DNA of 64,000 nucleotides, taken from Amoebidium appalachense. Lineage: Eukaryota; Ichthyosporea. Shown in pieces: positions 25,948 through 38,762 of the stretch. The stretch is taken from the NCBI GenBank assembly GCA_963693365.1, contig CAVNZM010000018.1, positions 124,001 to 188,000 of the forward strand, in the 5' to 3' direction. Below the pieces are notes generated by a model. The model was given only the letters and a program-made list of their open reading frames with translations, made no database searches and was not told where the DNA came from. A program made the translations under genes and the position numbers. The first letter of the stretch is position 1; every line of letters starts with the position of its first letter.

Positions 25948-25975
25948 CACGCATATGCGCGCGCGCGCATACACA
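25866..25975. repeat. (CA)n microsatellite with CGCG steps
   Basis: About 35 CA units followed by CGCGCGCG alternation. Purine-pyrimidine alternation throughout would favour Z-DNA. Confidence 0.9.
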
Positions 25976-26271
25976 CACGCATGCACATCCTGGACCCCTC
26001 GAAAGACGCATGCACCCATGCACCCACACACCCACGCCTGCGCGCACACACCCTCACGTTCACACCCACACGCACACACACTCACACTTACACTCATAGG
26101 CACCAATATGTTGCACACAACCACGCCGTACAGCCCAAAAACACATTTGATCTGTGCGTGCCTGGATCCGTCCTGTATCTATAATTTATACCCTTCTCCC
26201 CCCCCCCCCTCCCTCCCTCCCTCCCTCCCTCCCTCCCCCCTCCCATGGACCCCCCTCCCCCAAAGTCCCTT

Positions 26272-26335
26272 ATTACGGTGTGCTTTGTAATTGCACTGTG
26301 TTGTCCGTCATGAATGTGTTTTTGGTACTGTGTTC
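26272..26335 (-). repeat. Short inverted copy of the dispersed repeat
   Basis: GTGCTTTGTAATTGCACTGT, then GTTGTCCGTCATGAATGTG and GGTACTGTGTTCCC, the reverse complement of the family's GGAACACAGTACNAA start region. A C-rich tract follows at 26336-26360. Confidence 0.6.
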
Positions 26336-27195
26336 CCTCCCCCCATCCACCCCCTCCCCCTCCCCCTCCGTTACGCGGCCTCCCAATCCCCTCCCTTAAA
26401 TCCCCCTGGGCTTGGTGTGGGCCAACTTTGTTCTCATGTTGAACCACTGGGAGCTGTGTGTGTGCAAGGCCAGTCAGTTATAGTTGTCATATATGTTCGA
26501 CGTGGGAAGTGTGTGTACATGGTGTGTGCGCAGTGTGTGATTGGGAAAGCTTTAGGAGGGGGAGGGGGGGGGGGGGGGGGAGGGGGTGTGGGTGGGTGGG
26601 TGGGGGGGGGGGGGGGGGGGGGAGAGGGGGGAGGGGGGAGGGGGGAGGGGGGAAGGGGGGATTACATGTGCACTAGCTATAGTGAAGCTTGGTCACTGCA
26701 CACATCATGCACACGCATGCTTTGAGTAGGATAGCACACGCACACCAGGGCATGTGGCATTACTGTGATGTCTTTCATCAATATTCCACACCTCGATTCA
26801 GAAACTTACTTTGCACAGAGCTACACCTGACTGTACATGTCACCTAGCACTAGCACTACCATCATGCATACATCTTCCTACGCCCAGCATAGGTTACTTG
26901 CACCTACATCACAACATATTAAAGAATTGCCAATTAAGAAAGAAAGACAATACATAGCGTATCCAGATGCCATTACAGTCTCGTGTATACGTATATCTTC
27001 ACACCCTCTTCAGCCTGTCTAGATTCCCAGCTACAAAACAGAATCGTTGCTTTGTAGAAGCAATCCCATACGTAAATAACAAAACAAATCCCATCTGTGT
27101 TCTGTGTGCTTTTCATTCCACAACTAACCCATATCAATAGTGTCCCCCCCTCCCCCATTTTTTTTTTTTTTTTACAAAGCTTTCCTTTTATCTAC

Positions 27196-27284
27196 TCATG
27201 CAGCTGTGGCCTTTGCAGCTCTCTCCCTCTCCTGGTCTCGCAGAACACGACGGAGGATTTTGCCAGATGGAGTCTTGGGAATAG

Positions 27285-27339
<55 letters not shown>

Positions 27340-28653
27340 TGTTGTTGTGGTGGTGGTGGTGGGGCCGGGCAGGCGGGCGGGGGGAGGGGGATGGTTGGAT
27401 TCAGTATCATTGTGAGATGTCGTTGAAATTTATGAGTCGGAACAATCTGGTAATCACCCAGTCAGAGAGTGCAAAAGGCTTTGGACGTTGGAGCTCTGGA
27501 CACATTTGTAAGGTGTGGTTTCGATCTACCTGTGTGCACACACCATCCATGGCTTAACCATGTGGCACCGTCATGGCTTTATATCCTATCAATACCCAGG
27601 GAAACACAAGAACATCTGGTGTACGTGTCAATAACAGTGTGCCAAGCCTACGTCTGACAAAGCCTACACATGCAAGCACACAAGCCCGCAGGCACACATA
27701 CGGATACACGCGCTCACACACAGAGGCCCAGAAAGGGACGGACAAAAAGGTACCGACACACGTTCTGACACACATATACGCACACATACGCACACACACA
27801 TAACACAACACACACAGGCACGTGTGATTATACACACCCACCCACACTGTCCCACACACACAAGCTCACACACAAACTTATGCGCGCGCACGCTGCATGA
27901 CATGCACATACACACACTGGCATGAATATGTGCACACACAAACACGCACAACACACACACAAGCACACGCACACGCGCACGCACACACACAAACACAAAT
28001 ACACACACACACGCGCACACACGCGCACACACGCGCGCTCGCGCACACGCACACACGCACACACGCACACACACACGTACCATCGACAAACTCGATCTCT
28101 GTCAGGTGCTTGTACTCAGACACGTGCTTGTTGGCCCATTGCCGCAGCTCCTCCGCACTCAGCTGCACACCTTCTATATTAGGCAATGAAATTGCACACC
28201 TTCCATACCAGGCAATGAAATTGCACACCTTCCATACCAGGCAATGAAATTGCACACCTTCCATATTAGGCCATGCAATTTGTACGGGTGCCGGTCCATC
28301 AGACACTGCAATATAAAGCAACCATATTACATCATGCAACTGCACACCTTCCATATTAGGCAATGCAGTTGCCAACCGTCCACATCAATGAAAAGCAACA
28401 ACTTATCATGAGGCAACACCCACCCTCCCCAAAGTCTGGCTATTAGGTAACTAACATTAGCCCTTGTATATCCCCATTTAAACCCATCTCTATCCTGATA
28501 GCATCTCACCTCCCCCCCTCCCCCCTCAGCACCCAACACCCCCTTTGAGCCCCCCCCCCCCCCCCCCCCCCCCCAACACACACACACACACACAAACACG
28601 ACACACACACACCGACACAACACACACACACACACACACACACACCGACACAA

Positions 28654-28706
<53 letters not shown>

Positions 28707-29132
28707 ACCTGTGCGCCCTGCTTAAGCACGACGTAAGCCTTTGGTCTCTCTCCACTGCGCTCGTCCGGCTTCTGCACCACACACACGTCCCCGACAAGAG
28801 AGTGCCCTAGAAGCAATCCCTCAAGCTCCGCTGGCGCTACCTGTTTTTTTATTATTTAATTTTTAATTATTTATTTTTTTGGGGGGGGGGTTTGGTTGGT
28901 TGGTTGGTCAGTGCGTAGATGGGGATACAGAGTTCCACGTGATAAAGGTACAAGCGCACATATACTCACTCGCGCGCACACACACCACCACCAACCACTG
29001 CCCACCCCCCCCTCCACCCCTCCCTCCCCACCTTCCCCCTGGACGTACCTGGTGGCCCTTGACCTTGATGAGTTCCTTCACCCGGTCCTCAATCACAAGG
29101 TGCCCTGCAAAATACAAAAACTTGGTCAGCAA

Positions 29133-29174
<42 letters not shown>

Positions 29175-30196
29175 CCGCCGCCGCCGGGGACCCCCTCCCA
29201 CCCCCCTTGCACCCCCAAACCAACCTACACCTCATTCACAAACCCTCCCCTCGCCCCCTCTCCACACACACACACATAAACCCCACCACCGTCTCCTCAG
29301 ACACAAACACGGCTTCACTTTGGATGTACCAGAACACAGTCCGTACTGTACGCTGACTGCCACAACAAAGACCCAAACCGGTTCATTATCACCTCTCTAT
29401 GTCCCCTCTTGCGCTACTCGCCCACCATCCCTGCACACTCCAGTTTACTAGCAAAAGGCAAGTTAGGATACATGTCGTAACCACGCGTGCAGGTGTCGGT
29501 GCCGTTATTTTGCTACAACATTTTTCCCTACACCTATTTGGAAATATCGGCTTACACACACGCCTTTGATCTGCACAGACACACACGGCAACTCACCATC
29601 CTCACACATGTAGCCAATGTCTCCAGTATGCAGCCAGCCGTCAGCATCAATGGTATCCCGCGTGGCCTTCTCGTTGTTGTGGTACCTAAAAATAGTAGGT
29701 GTTACTATATTTAGCTCATCCGGTTTTGCCGGATATGTAAGGGCCAACGGGGCATGTGGTGAGGGTGTGCATATCTATCGTAACCAAAATGGGTTGGCCG
29801 TCTCCAAGCACCATGCAAACCACCATAGTCCTTAAAGCACCTCATGGTAGACACACAGATGCATAATGTTTCTTTAATCACACTGGTTTGAGCACACGGT
29901 GGATATGTGCATGCACACTGCCATCTACTGTTGCGCAGAAAGCACCAGCTCATAACCAGACACATGCACTGTGTTTCTAAGCAGGTTGGTTAAAGCACAC
30001 GGTGAATACACACCCCTTCATGACCTGTGGCCCCTTGACGCACAGCTCGCCGCTCTGCCCCTGGGGTAGGTCCTTGCCGGTGGACAGATCCACAAACTGA
30101 CATGCAGCCAATCAGAGACCGTCTTTAACCACCTTTATAATCTTTAAAAGACATCAAACTTGGCCCCTCCCGGAAACACAGGGAAGCGCGCGTGCG

Positions 30197-30231
<35 letters not shown>

Positions 30232-32507
30232 CTACAAACACACATGAAGCGATGGGAGATGTATCGGCATCGTGTCAGCAGTATGTGCTACGGCAGGTGG
30301 GAACTTTGACGTGAGTGGGTGAGAGAATTAAAGGTTGTGGAATTGCGCTTGGTTTGAACAGGAGAGGTGAGTCGAACGGGGGGACACAAGGAAATACTGC
30401 TATCTCTGGTCAAGAAGATGTATGGGATGAACAGTGGTGTGCTCTAGTGTGTTGGTACAAGGGGAAAGTTGGGGGAGAGAGGGAGAGGATGATCTGAGGC
30501 CACGTAAAACGATGAGTGGCAAGAGGGGGAGGGGGGAAGTGGTGAGGGGGGAGAAGGGGGGGGGGGGGGGGGGGAAGGGAAAAAGAAGGAGCAAACCTTG
30601 CAGAATGTGTTTGGGACCAGAAGGCCACCGCTGCCCATTTGGGTCCTCTTGCGGTCGATGTGGTCAAAGTGGGATACGGGGCTCTGCGAGTGTTTGTGTG
30701 TGTGGGTGTGTATGCGTGTGGGGGGAGGAGGGGGAAGGCCCTGGGGGAGGGGGGGGGGGGGGGGGAGACCAAGGATGTGTAAGAGTGCGGCATGAACTTC
30801 GGGTATGGGTGTTGAATATAACAGCTTGGGGGGGATGGAAAGGAGACCGAGTAGTAGTGGTAACGGAGATGGTAGTGGTGGTTGGTGACGGAGTGCATGT
30901 GCGTGTGTGAGCATGCAAGGAGGATTGGTGACGGTGTGCATGTGCGTGTGTGAGCATGCAAGGAGGATTGGTGATGGTGTGCATGTGCGTGTGTGAGCAT
31001 GCAAGGAGGATTGGTGGCGGTGTGCATGTGCGTGTGTGAGCATGCAAGGAGGATTGGTGATGGTGTGCATGTGCGTGTGTGAGCATGCAAGGAGGATTGG
31101 TGATGGTGTGCATGTGCGTGTGTGAGCATGCAAGGAGGATTGGTGATGGTGTGCATGTGCGTGTGTGAGCATGCAAGGAGGATTGGTGATGGTGTGCATG
31201 TGCGTGTGTGAGCATGCAAGGAGGATTGGTGATGGTGTGCATGTGCGTGTGTGAGCATGCAAGGAGGATTGGTGATGGTGTGCATGTGCGTGTGTGAGCA
31301 TGCAAGGAGGATTGGTGATGGTGTGCATGTGCGTGTGTGAGCATGCAAGGAGGATTGGTGATGGTGTGCATGTGCGTGTGTGAGCATGCAAGGAGGATTG
31401 GTGATGGTGTGCATGTGCGTGTGTGAGCATGCAAGGAGGATTGGTGATGGTGTGCATGTGCGTGTGTGAGCATGCAAGGAGGATTGGTGATGGTGTGCAT
31501 GTGCGTGTGTGAGCATGCAAGGAGGATTGGTGATGGTGTGCATGTGCGTGTGTGAGCATGCAAGGAGGATTGGTGATGGTGTGCATGTGCGTGTGTGAGC
31601 ATGCAAGGAGGATTGGTGATGGTGTGCATGTGCGTGTGTGAGCATGCAAGGAGGATTGGTGACGGAGTGCATGTGCGTGTGTGAGCATGCAAGGAGGATT
31701 GGTGACGGTGTGCATGTGCGTGTGTGAGCATGCAAGGAGGATTGGTGATGGTGTGCATGTGCGTGTGTGAGCATGCAAGGAGGATTGGTGACGGAGTGCA
31801 TGTGCGTGTGTGAGCATGCAAGGAGGATTGGTGATGGTGTGCATGTGCGTGTGTGAGCATGCAAGGAGGATTGGTGACGGTGTGCATGTGCGTGTGTGAG
31901 CATGCAAGGAGGATTGGTGATGGTGTGCATGTGCGTGTGTGAGCATGCAAGGAGGATTGGTGATGGTGTGCTGGCTCTTGCGCATACGAGGCTTCCTCTG
32001 TACCTACATGGTATGGTGCTGGCTGGAAAAAGCCATGGCTCATTATCTGGTAGATGTGTGCGTGTGTGTGTTGGGGGGGGGGGGAGGGGGGGGGGGGGGG
32101 GAAGGAGAAATGATGAGGGGAAGGGAAAGAAGGAGGGAGGAGGGGCCGACGCGGGCGCAGGTAAGTAAAATCTGCCTGGAGGGGGGGGAAGGGGGGGGGG
32201 GGGGGGAGAGGCAACCGAGGGAGGGGGGAGGGGAGGGAGAGGGAGCGAGACGATATGCAAGGGGAAGGGCAGAGGGGGAGGGGGAGGGAGGTTGCTTCAT
32301 ACCAGTTCTGTCATGCCATAGCCCTGACGAATGACCCTGATATTTGGCAGGCGGGCATACAATTGCTCCGTAACCTCCTTGGAAAGAGGGGCAGCACCAC
32401 ACACAATCTCACGCACAGACGAGAGGTCGAACTTATCCACTACGGGGTGCTTGGCAAGGAACAGGGCGATGGGTGGAACAACGTGGAGAATGTCCAGCTG
32501 TAGATGT

Positions 32508-32553
<46 letters not shown>

Positions 32554-32573
32554 GCGGAGGGAGGGTACGTGTA

Positions 32574-32605
<32 letters not shown>

Positions 32606-34651
32606 TATGTGGGGGGGGGGGGGGGGGGAGTAGGAGGAGGGGGAAGGGGGGGGGGGGGGTACGTGTGTGTGCGAGTGTGTGTGTGGGGTGGGGCCGGGGG
32701 ACAGGGGGGGGAGGGGGGGGGAGGGCGTAAGTGTGTGAGTGTGAGTGTGTGGGTGCATGTGTGTGCATGTGTGTGTTGCTTGTGTGCGTGTGTGCATGTG
32801 TTGCGTGTGTGAGTGCGTGCATGTTCAAGTGTGTGTGTGTGTGTATTTGTGTGCGTGTGGAGGGATGTCCTCACATATCAACACGGCCGTATGCGGATCT
32901 GACAATGTGTGGCTTCGTTTTTTTAACCGAGAGGAAATGGTGGGGAGAGTTCCACTTTGGACGATGATGTGTAAGTTGCTGGTCGGGTAAGTGACAATGC
33001 TTGCATGCAATCCTAAACCACTCATGCTGACTTAGCAACTTTGCGCCGCCGCAGAAAATGTGTGCACGCCACTACTAGTGGATCCGAATCCGGGCCTATC
33101 ACTCATACCTACCCACCTTGTCCTTCTGGATGGTCGTCAGGAACTCAACAGGCTCAAACTTGGGTATGCACCTGTCAACGGCAGTAGGGGGGGGGGGTTT
33201 GAGGGTCAGATTATGTTCCGCAATGAAAAAAGCAGGAACTTCGCAAAAAAGGGGAGTAAGAAAGTAGCAGCACAGCTATGCCAAAGGACAGGGTGTGGGA
33301 TGGGTGGAGAAGGGAGTGCGGTGGTGGATGGTATGTGTGTGGGTGTGTGGTGTAGGGTGGGTCGGGGGGGGGGGGGGGGGGGGGGGTGATGTGATGGTAG
33401 GAATTTGGTTGGGTTGGAGGTGCATGACTAACAGAAGCACTGCTGCAAGCCAACGTCTCTCCCCCCCCCCCCCCCCCCCTCCTTCTCCCCCCCCCCCTTC
33501 AACCCCCATTCCTTCCCCTCCCTCTCCCCTCTTTCAACTCGCCAACACCCAGCCACTCCGCTCACTTGCCCCCACTATCCCCACCCAATTGCAAGCTCAC
33601 CACAATGGCACCACCCAACCTCTTCCTCCTTTCTCCCCCCATGTTACCACCAACACAGAAAACACACCACTTCCCACATACATTTGCAGCCTTGCCCTTT
33701 CAACTGGAGGGGGGGGAGGGGGGGGGGGCCGGGGGGGGGGGGGGGGGGGGGAGGCAGGCAGAGGCAGTGGGAGGTGGATAAGGGGAAGAGGGGTGGAGGT
33801 AGGGTTGGGGGAAGGGGGAGGAGAGGGGGGAGGGGGGGGGGGGGGGGGGGTGCTAACGAGATTGAAGCGCCCCTGTGCAGTGCAAGGTTAACAATCACAC
33901 CCAGACCGTAGGCGTGGTAGAAGGGCAGAAGACCAATCAGACGGTTGGCGGGAGTTAGCGGCATCATCCCTAAAAGCAAGGAAAAAGAGGCGTGAGGTTA
34001 GCCATGGTCTAATATTTTAATAGGATAAAAAACAGAGGCTGAGGCCCAGTCATTAAAAAGGGTAGACAGGCTCTAAAGACAACGAACCAACCAAGACGTC
34101 TATAAATCAAAGCTCTGACTAGACGCTTTCAAAATGGTAAATGGATTTACCCCCCCCTCCCCCCCCCACCCCCCTCCCCTTTTGGGGAGGGGGAAGAAGG
34201 GAGTAAGTAAAAGTCGCTATAGAGAAGGAAATGCAATATGCGGGGGAGGGTGGGAGGGTGGGGGGCATGGGTAGAAAGATCGAATGATGGAAGGAGGCAG
34301 TGGTGAGGTAAAATACCTTCGACGGCGCACTGCCTGGTGTTGTTGACGATGTTGAAGTGGGTCAGCTCGACGCCCTTTGGCCTGCCCGTGGTGCCGCTGC
34401 TGTAGGGCACCAGCGCCGTGGCCGTGCGCCAGTCCGCACTGTGCTTAACCCACTTGCTGGGGTCTGCATGGGTGGTTAAGTCTTCAAAGGAGATGATGTT
34501 GTTTTCGGACTTGTGGCCACTGACGATGATGCGTTTAAGGGGGTTGCCGGATTCCTTGTTTGCCTAATGTGGCAGTGGAAAGAGGTTAGAAAGATTCGTA
34601 TAACTGTTACAGGGTTACATCTTTGTTTTCTCTCTCAAAGCGTGTCTGTGC

Positions 34652-34741
<90 letters not shown>

Positions 34742-36478
34742 GTGTGTGTGTGTGGGTGTGCACGTGCATGAGTGCGTGCATGCGCGGGCGTGAGTGGGTA
34801 GGTGGGTGTGTCTTTGCGGGAGCATGCGAGAGTGTGACTGACAGCAAAGACAGGAATTATGATAAGATCTGGGCTACAAATCAGGAATACCCGAGTTGAA
34901 TTCTATGCATAATCTCATTTATCTAAATTCCCTTGTCTTTTTTTGTTATTATTATATTGGGGGGGGGGGGGGGGGGTTTGAATGCGTCAAAAAGTACGAA
35001 GTACACAAGAACAAACGGATAACACGATGCAGAATGCAAGCCATACATAAAGAGTATGCATAATAAGCAGAGCCCATCCTCAGGGGGGGCCCACGTCATC
35101 CACAGTACCCGAGTTTCGACCTATTCCCCTCGTTAACGAAACCCAACTCAGATACGGGGGGGGGGGGCATGTCACCTCCAACACAGTAGGGAGCATATCC
35201 GAAGTGGTCACCATGCTGGTAGCCCCACTGTCCGTGATCTGCATTTTGATTGGCTCGTGAGCACGTGACTCCATCCCCTCCCCCCTCCCCCCCCAAATCC
35301 CACCTCCCTTCCCCAACAACCTACCAGGGCGAAGTCCGATGGGTGGTCTAGAAATAGTATTGGTGGGGTGTAACGTCTGCAGGTGACGTGCGATACCCTA
35401 CCATCTAAACTTGCACGTGTACGCACATGCCATTATGTAGCCCCCCACGTGTACGCACATGCCATTATGTAGCCGCCCACGTGTACGCACATGCCATTAT
35501 GTAGCCCCCCACGTGTTCGCACATGCCATTATGTAGCCCCCCACGTGTACGCACATGCCATTATGTAGCCCCCCACGTGTACGCACATGCCATTATTGGC
35601 CCCCCACGTGCACGCACATGCCATTATATAGCCCCCCACGTGTACGCACATGCCACTATTGGCCCCCCACGTGTACGCACATGCCACTATTGGCCCCCCA
35701 CGTGTACGCACATGCCACTATATAGCCCCCCACGTGTACGCGCATGCCACTATTGGCCCCCCACGTGTACGCACATGCCACTATTGGCCCCCCACGTGTA
35801 TGCACATGCCACTATTGGCCCCCCACGTGTACGCACATGCCACTATTGGCCCCCCACGTGTACGCACATGCCACTATTGGCCCCCCACGTGTATGCACAT
35901 GCCACTATTGGCCCCCCACGTGTACGCACATGCCACTATTGGCCCCCCCCAGTGCCAACCTACATGCACGTGCACGCACATGCACCTAGACCTATGATAC
36001 AAGCACGTGGCATGACACGTATACCCACCTGGTAGGCCAGCTCCCAGGGGGTGGCTGACGGGCTTGCCGGGGTGACGACTGCGCCAGAGGCCAAGCAGCC
36101 GTGGATGGCAGCAACAAACGTGGGGCTGTTTTGCGCAAACAGGCCCACAACACTGCCCGGCCCAATGCCCTCCTCCTGAAGCCCAGCCGCAACACTCACC
36201 ACCTGCCGCTTGAGCTGCGGGGGGGGAGGGGGGGATTGGGGAAGGGTGGGGGGCGGGAGGGAGGGGGGGGGGGAGAGGGGAGGGGGGGGGGGGGAGAGAG
36301 AGAGAGAGAGAGAGAGGAGAGAGGAAGGGGGTAGGGGTAGGTGGCCGCGTTTTGTGCGCGTATGCAAGGGAGGCAGGCGGTGGGGGAGTGTAGGGTGTGT
36401 TGGGAGGAGATGTGTGTGTGTGTGATGAGTGTGCTGATGATAGTAGTGGCGAACGCGCACGGGAGGGTGGATGGATGT

Positions 36479-36517
<39 letters not shown>

Positions 36518-38762
36518 GGGAGGGGGGCGGTTAGGTTAGATGAACGGCAAGCTGCACAAGCGGCAATGATATACATACTTTGAAATAGCATCTGGTATCT
36601 TGGAAACTGGCTCTGAAACACAATGTTAGTGATTAGATGTTACTCGGCCCATGGGCGTGAATAATGGAGACCCCCATTGCTGGCTGAATGGTTGTCTGCT
36701 ACTGACCGCAACAAGTGGGAACTGTGAGCAGAGAGAGAGAAAAGGGGAGGAGAAGGGGGGGGGGGGGGGGGGGGGAGAAACTGGGTGGAAAGTACATGAA
36801 AAGAGTAAAGAGAAAGGGGAAAGAGGTTTTCTGTGTGTGTTCGTGGGGGGGGGGGAGGGGGGGGGGGGGGGGGGGGGGGGCAGTGCCTGTTATTTTGCTA
36901 AAAGGCAACACAGTACTTGCATTTAGGTTAAGCACCACTAATCCTAGTTGAACGGCAAATAGCTGGGGGGAGGGGGGAAAAAAAAGGGGGAGGGGGCCCC
37001 GGGGGGTGAAACTTTGACGGATAGACGGGGGTGGGGGGAGAGGGGGGGGGGGGGGGGGGGAAGGAGAGAGAGGGGGGGGGGGGGGGGGGCGTAGAGAGAG
37101 GGCAAGAGAGTGAGAAAGAAATAGTTAGAGAGAGAGGCACACACACACACACCTGGTTGTAAGTAACCTGCTTGTCACCCATCCGCAGAGCAACATTGTC
37201 ACCAAACTTGCTGGTCAGGCCTTCTGACAGACCAAGCATGTAATCTGTGTGGAAAGGAAGGGAATACAGGGAGTTGCATGTGAGGAAAGAGCACCCAAAC
37301 TCTGTACAAGCTCAGCCTCAAGATAATGTTGTTGACGTGTCAGTGAGAAGCCATACTGTCTCTTTTGGTAGGTGGAGAACACATCCTTTGGGCCCTGAGC
37401 TTGTGTGGGTAAGGGCTGTGCCGGGATGCTTGCATTTGTGCAGATGTGTATGTGTCTGAACCTGCTAACATACACGGCAAAGTTTTCCTTGAGCAAGTTC
37501 CACATTTGGAGTTACCACACTTGTTTTTAATTTTTGTTTCCCGGGTGGACAGGCTTTGGGGGGGGGGCTCAGGGTAAGGTGTAGGAGAACAAAGAGAAAG
37601 GAGATTGGGAATGCACTGGCAACTACGTTGTGTTGTATCTTTGGTGCACAACTGCAAAAACCCTAACCAAAGCAACACCCACACATGTTATATCATAGAT
37701 AGACCTTCATATGTGCATCTGTGTCTTACCAGGAATGGATGCCTCCACAAGTTCGATGTCGGGAAAGGGCGACTTGAAGACGGTACGGCGGTCTGCACTC
37801 GAGTGGAAACGGGCTGCAATCGGATAGGCCTAGCACGAGGAATGAATAAGATACCAGGGGGAAGGAGGAGTGGTGGAGGATGAAGTTGAGGGGGTGGGTG
37901 GGTGGGTGGGTGGGGGAGGGGGGGGAAGGGGGGGGGGAGAAGGAGGAAGTTCACCAGGGGATCGGGAGGTGAGGGGAGTAGTTGGTAGACGACATAAAGA
38001 AATATGATATAACATGCGCTTGATAATATATCCGGCAGGAGTCAAGATAAAGACCAGTCCGAGTGTCTATGCATGGGGATAGGGAGGGAAAGCTTAGGAA
38101 GGGGAGAGGGGGGAGTGGGGGGTGGGGGGGAGGGGGGGGGGAGGGGGGGGGGGGGGGGGATCTAAGAGGTAAGAAGGCGCACACACTGCTACGGTTGAAG
38201 ACTTCAGCCTAGCATTGAGTTTCACGGCCCTGTCACACAGAGACCCAAACTCAAGGCACTTACTATCCAAGCCAAGGGAGGTTGGTGACCAGCAGCTGTA
38301 CGGGAGTGTGTGGATCACCATCGGGTGGTCATTGCAGCACGAGACCCTCCCGAAGTCCAACTACAGGGGTTTTACCACGATATGCTAATGCGTCTTCTTG
38401 TTTATTCCCCAGCATGCTGCTTATAAAACCCACAGAGATGTGCTCAGCAGCTTGGTTCACTAGCAATGGCCAAGCACGTGCACATACATAAGCGTCGGCC
38501 ATTAATGCTTGCTATGTGCAACCTACAATGCCCTATCACAGCATGCATCAGGATCTCAGCAAAGGCAACAAAAAGATCCTTAACTCATGCGTGTTTTAGA
38601 AGGAGAAACATAGAAGGAGAAACACTAGAGCGATAGGCACCAACTCCAAAATACTGATGACGACAGAATATGGAACATAGGCACACATACCAAACGGGCT
38701 GTCAGGCGAGCCTGTTCCAGAGCTCGTGCCGAACGCGCTACGGAGAGAATGGGCGCCACCAT
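27196..38762 (-). CDS. 4-coumarate-CoA ligase-like acyl-CoA synthetase, copy B (16 exons, probably mitochondrial)
   Basis: Paralog of copy A with the same two-step acyl-adenylate and acyl-CoA chemistry. Exons: 38762-38691, 37829-37730, 37244-37153, 36214-36029, 35238-35176, 34563-34317, 33969-33858, 33171-33117, 32497-32303, 30683-30597, 30096-30014, 29685-29597, 29104-29049, 28840-28709, 28162-28081, 27284-27196. All joins are in phase and give 579 aa. Motifs: [10 protein letters not shown] from residue 226, GYGMTEL at the end of exon 9, GWLHTGD in exon 12, [20 protein letters not shown], and PSGK with catalytic Lys559. The N-terminus [17 protein letters not shown] is again presequence-like. 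Every intron matches copy A in position and phase, so the pair arose by tandem duplication of the whole gene. Exons 6 and 7 are each one codon longer than in A, and exons 1 and 2 also differ. All acceptors here keep AG, so B is the safer functional copy. Confidence 0.95.
27287..27338. repeat. (GT)n microsatellite ending at a splice acceptor
   Basis: Pure GT repeat on the + strand, CA in the sense strand, ending at the CACAG acceptor of the last exon of synthetase B (27284). The other end of this intron (27850-28080) is CA-rich on the + strand, that is GT-rich after the donor. Confidence 0.9.
28166..28375. repeat. 29-bp tandem repeat (about 4 tight plus 2 diverged units)
   Basis: Unit GCACACCTTCCATACCAGGC plus AATGAAATT, repeated from just behind the acceptor of synthetase B exon 15, with diverged copies near 28260 and 28340. 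It lies entirely in an intron. Confidence 0.85.
30885..31975. repeat. 43-bp minisatellite, about 25 copies
   Basis: Unit made of GATGGTGTGCATGTGCGTGT, GTGAGCATGCAAGGAGGATT and GGT, nearly perfect, with a few T/C and A/T variants (GACGG, GGCGG, GAGTGC). It lies in the intron between exons 9 and 10 of synthetase B. Because 43 is not divisible by 3, the three frames rotate, and all three minus-strand frames stay open across the array. The resulting 500-600-residue open frames are artefacts. Confidence 0.96.
34658..34752. repeat. (GT)n microsatellite
   Basis: About 45 GT units on the + strand with a GGGTGGGTG interruption, in the intron upstream of synthetase B exon 6. Confidence 0.9.
34976..35156 (+). 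repeat. Copy of the dispersed poly-G-flanked repeat
   Basis: Starts TTTGAATGCGTCAAAAAGTA directly after a G tract (34960-34975). It runs through AGCAGAGCCCATCCTCAGGG and CGAGTTTCGACC and ends at another G tract (35157-35167). It is the best match to the inverted copy at 25524-25770 and is antisense to its host gene, synthetase B. Confidence 0.85.
35411..35953. repeat. 31-32-bp minisatellite with CACGTG in most units, about 17 copies
   Basis: Unit CCACGTGTACGCACATGCC followed by ATTATGTAGCCC or ACTATTGGCCCC. Early units are 32 bp (TATGTAG form), later ones about 31 bp (TATTGG form), so the array has two subtypes arranged in order. It lies in the intron between exons 4 and 5 of synthetase B. 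There are no unique spacers, so it is not a CRISPR array. Confidence 0.95.

Larger units (their letters stand above)
24104..27195. other. Intergenic region between nicotinamidase and synthetase B
   Basis: No gene recognised. Holds a 245-bp duplication (24346-24835) whose units end in C tracts, further C tracts (24860-24897, 25003-25050), an inverted dispersed-repeat copy flanked by C tracts (25524-25770), a CA microsatellite with alternating CG steps (25866-25975), another inverted short repeat copy (26272-26335) and G tracts at 26563-26660. The stretch 26700-27190 is of ordinary complexity and may include the 3' flank of synthetase B. Confidence 0.5.

Noticed and set aside
30410-32260. Open frames of 500-616 codons of His/Thr-rich 43-residue repeats on the minus strand
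   Set aside because: They are translations of the 43-bp minisatellite in a synthetase B intron. All three frames are open only because of the period, and flanking exons of B bracket the array.
35411-35953. Regularly spaced direct repeats that resemble a CRISPR array
   Set aside because: Units are contiguous with no unique spacers, in an intron of a eukaryotic gene; it is a minisatellite.
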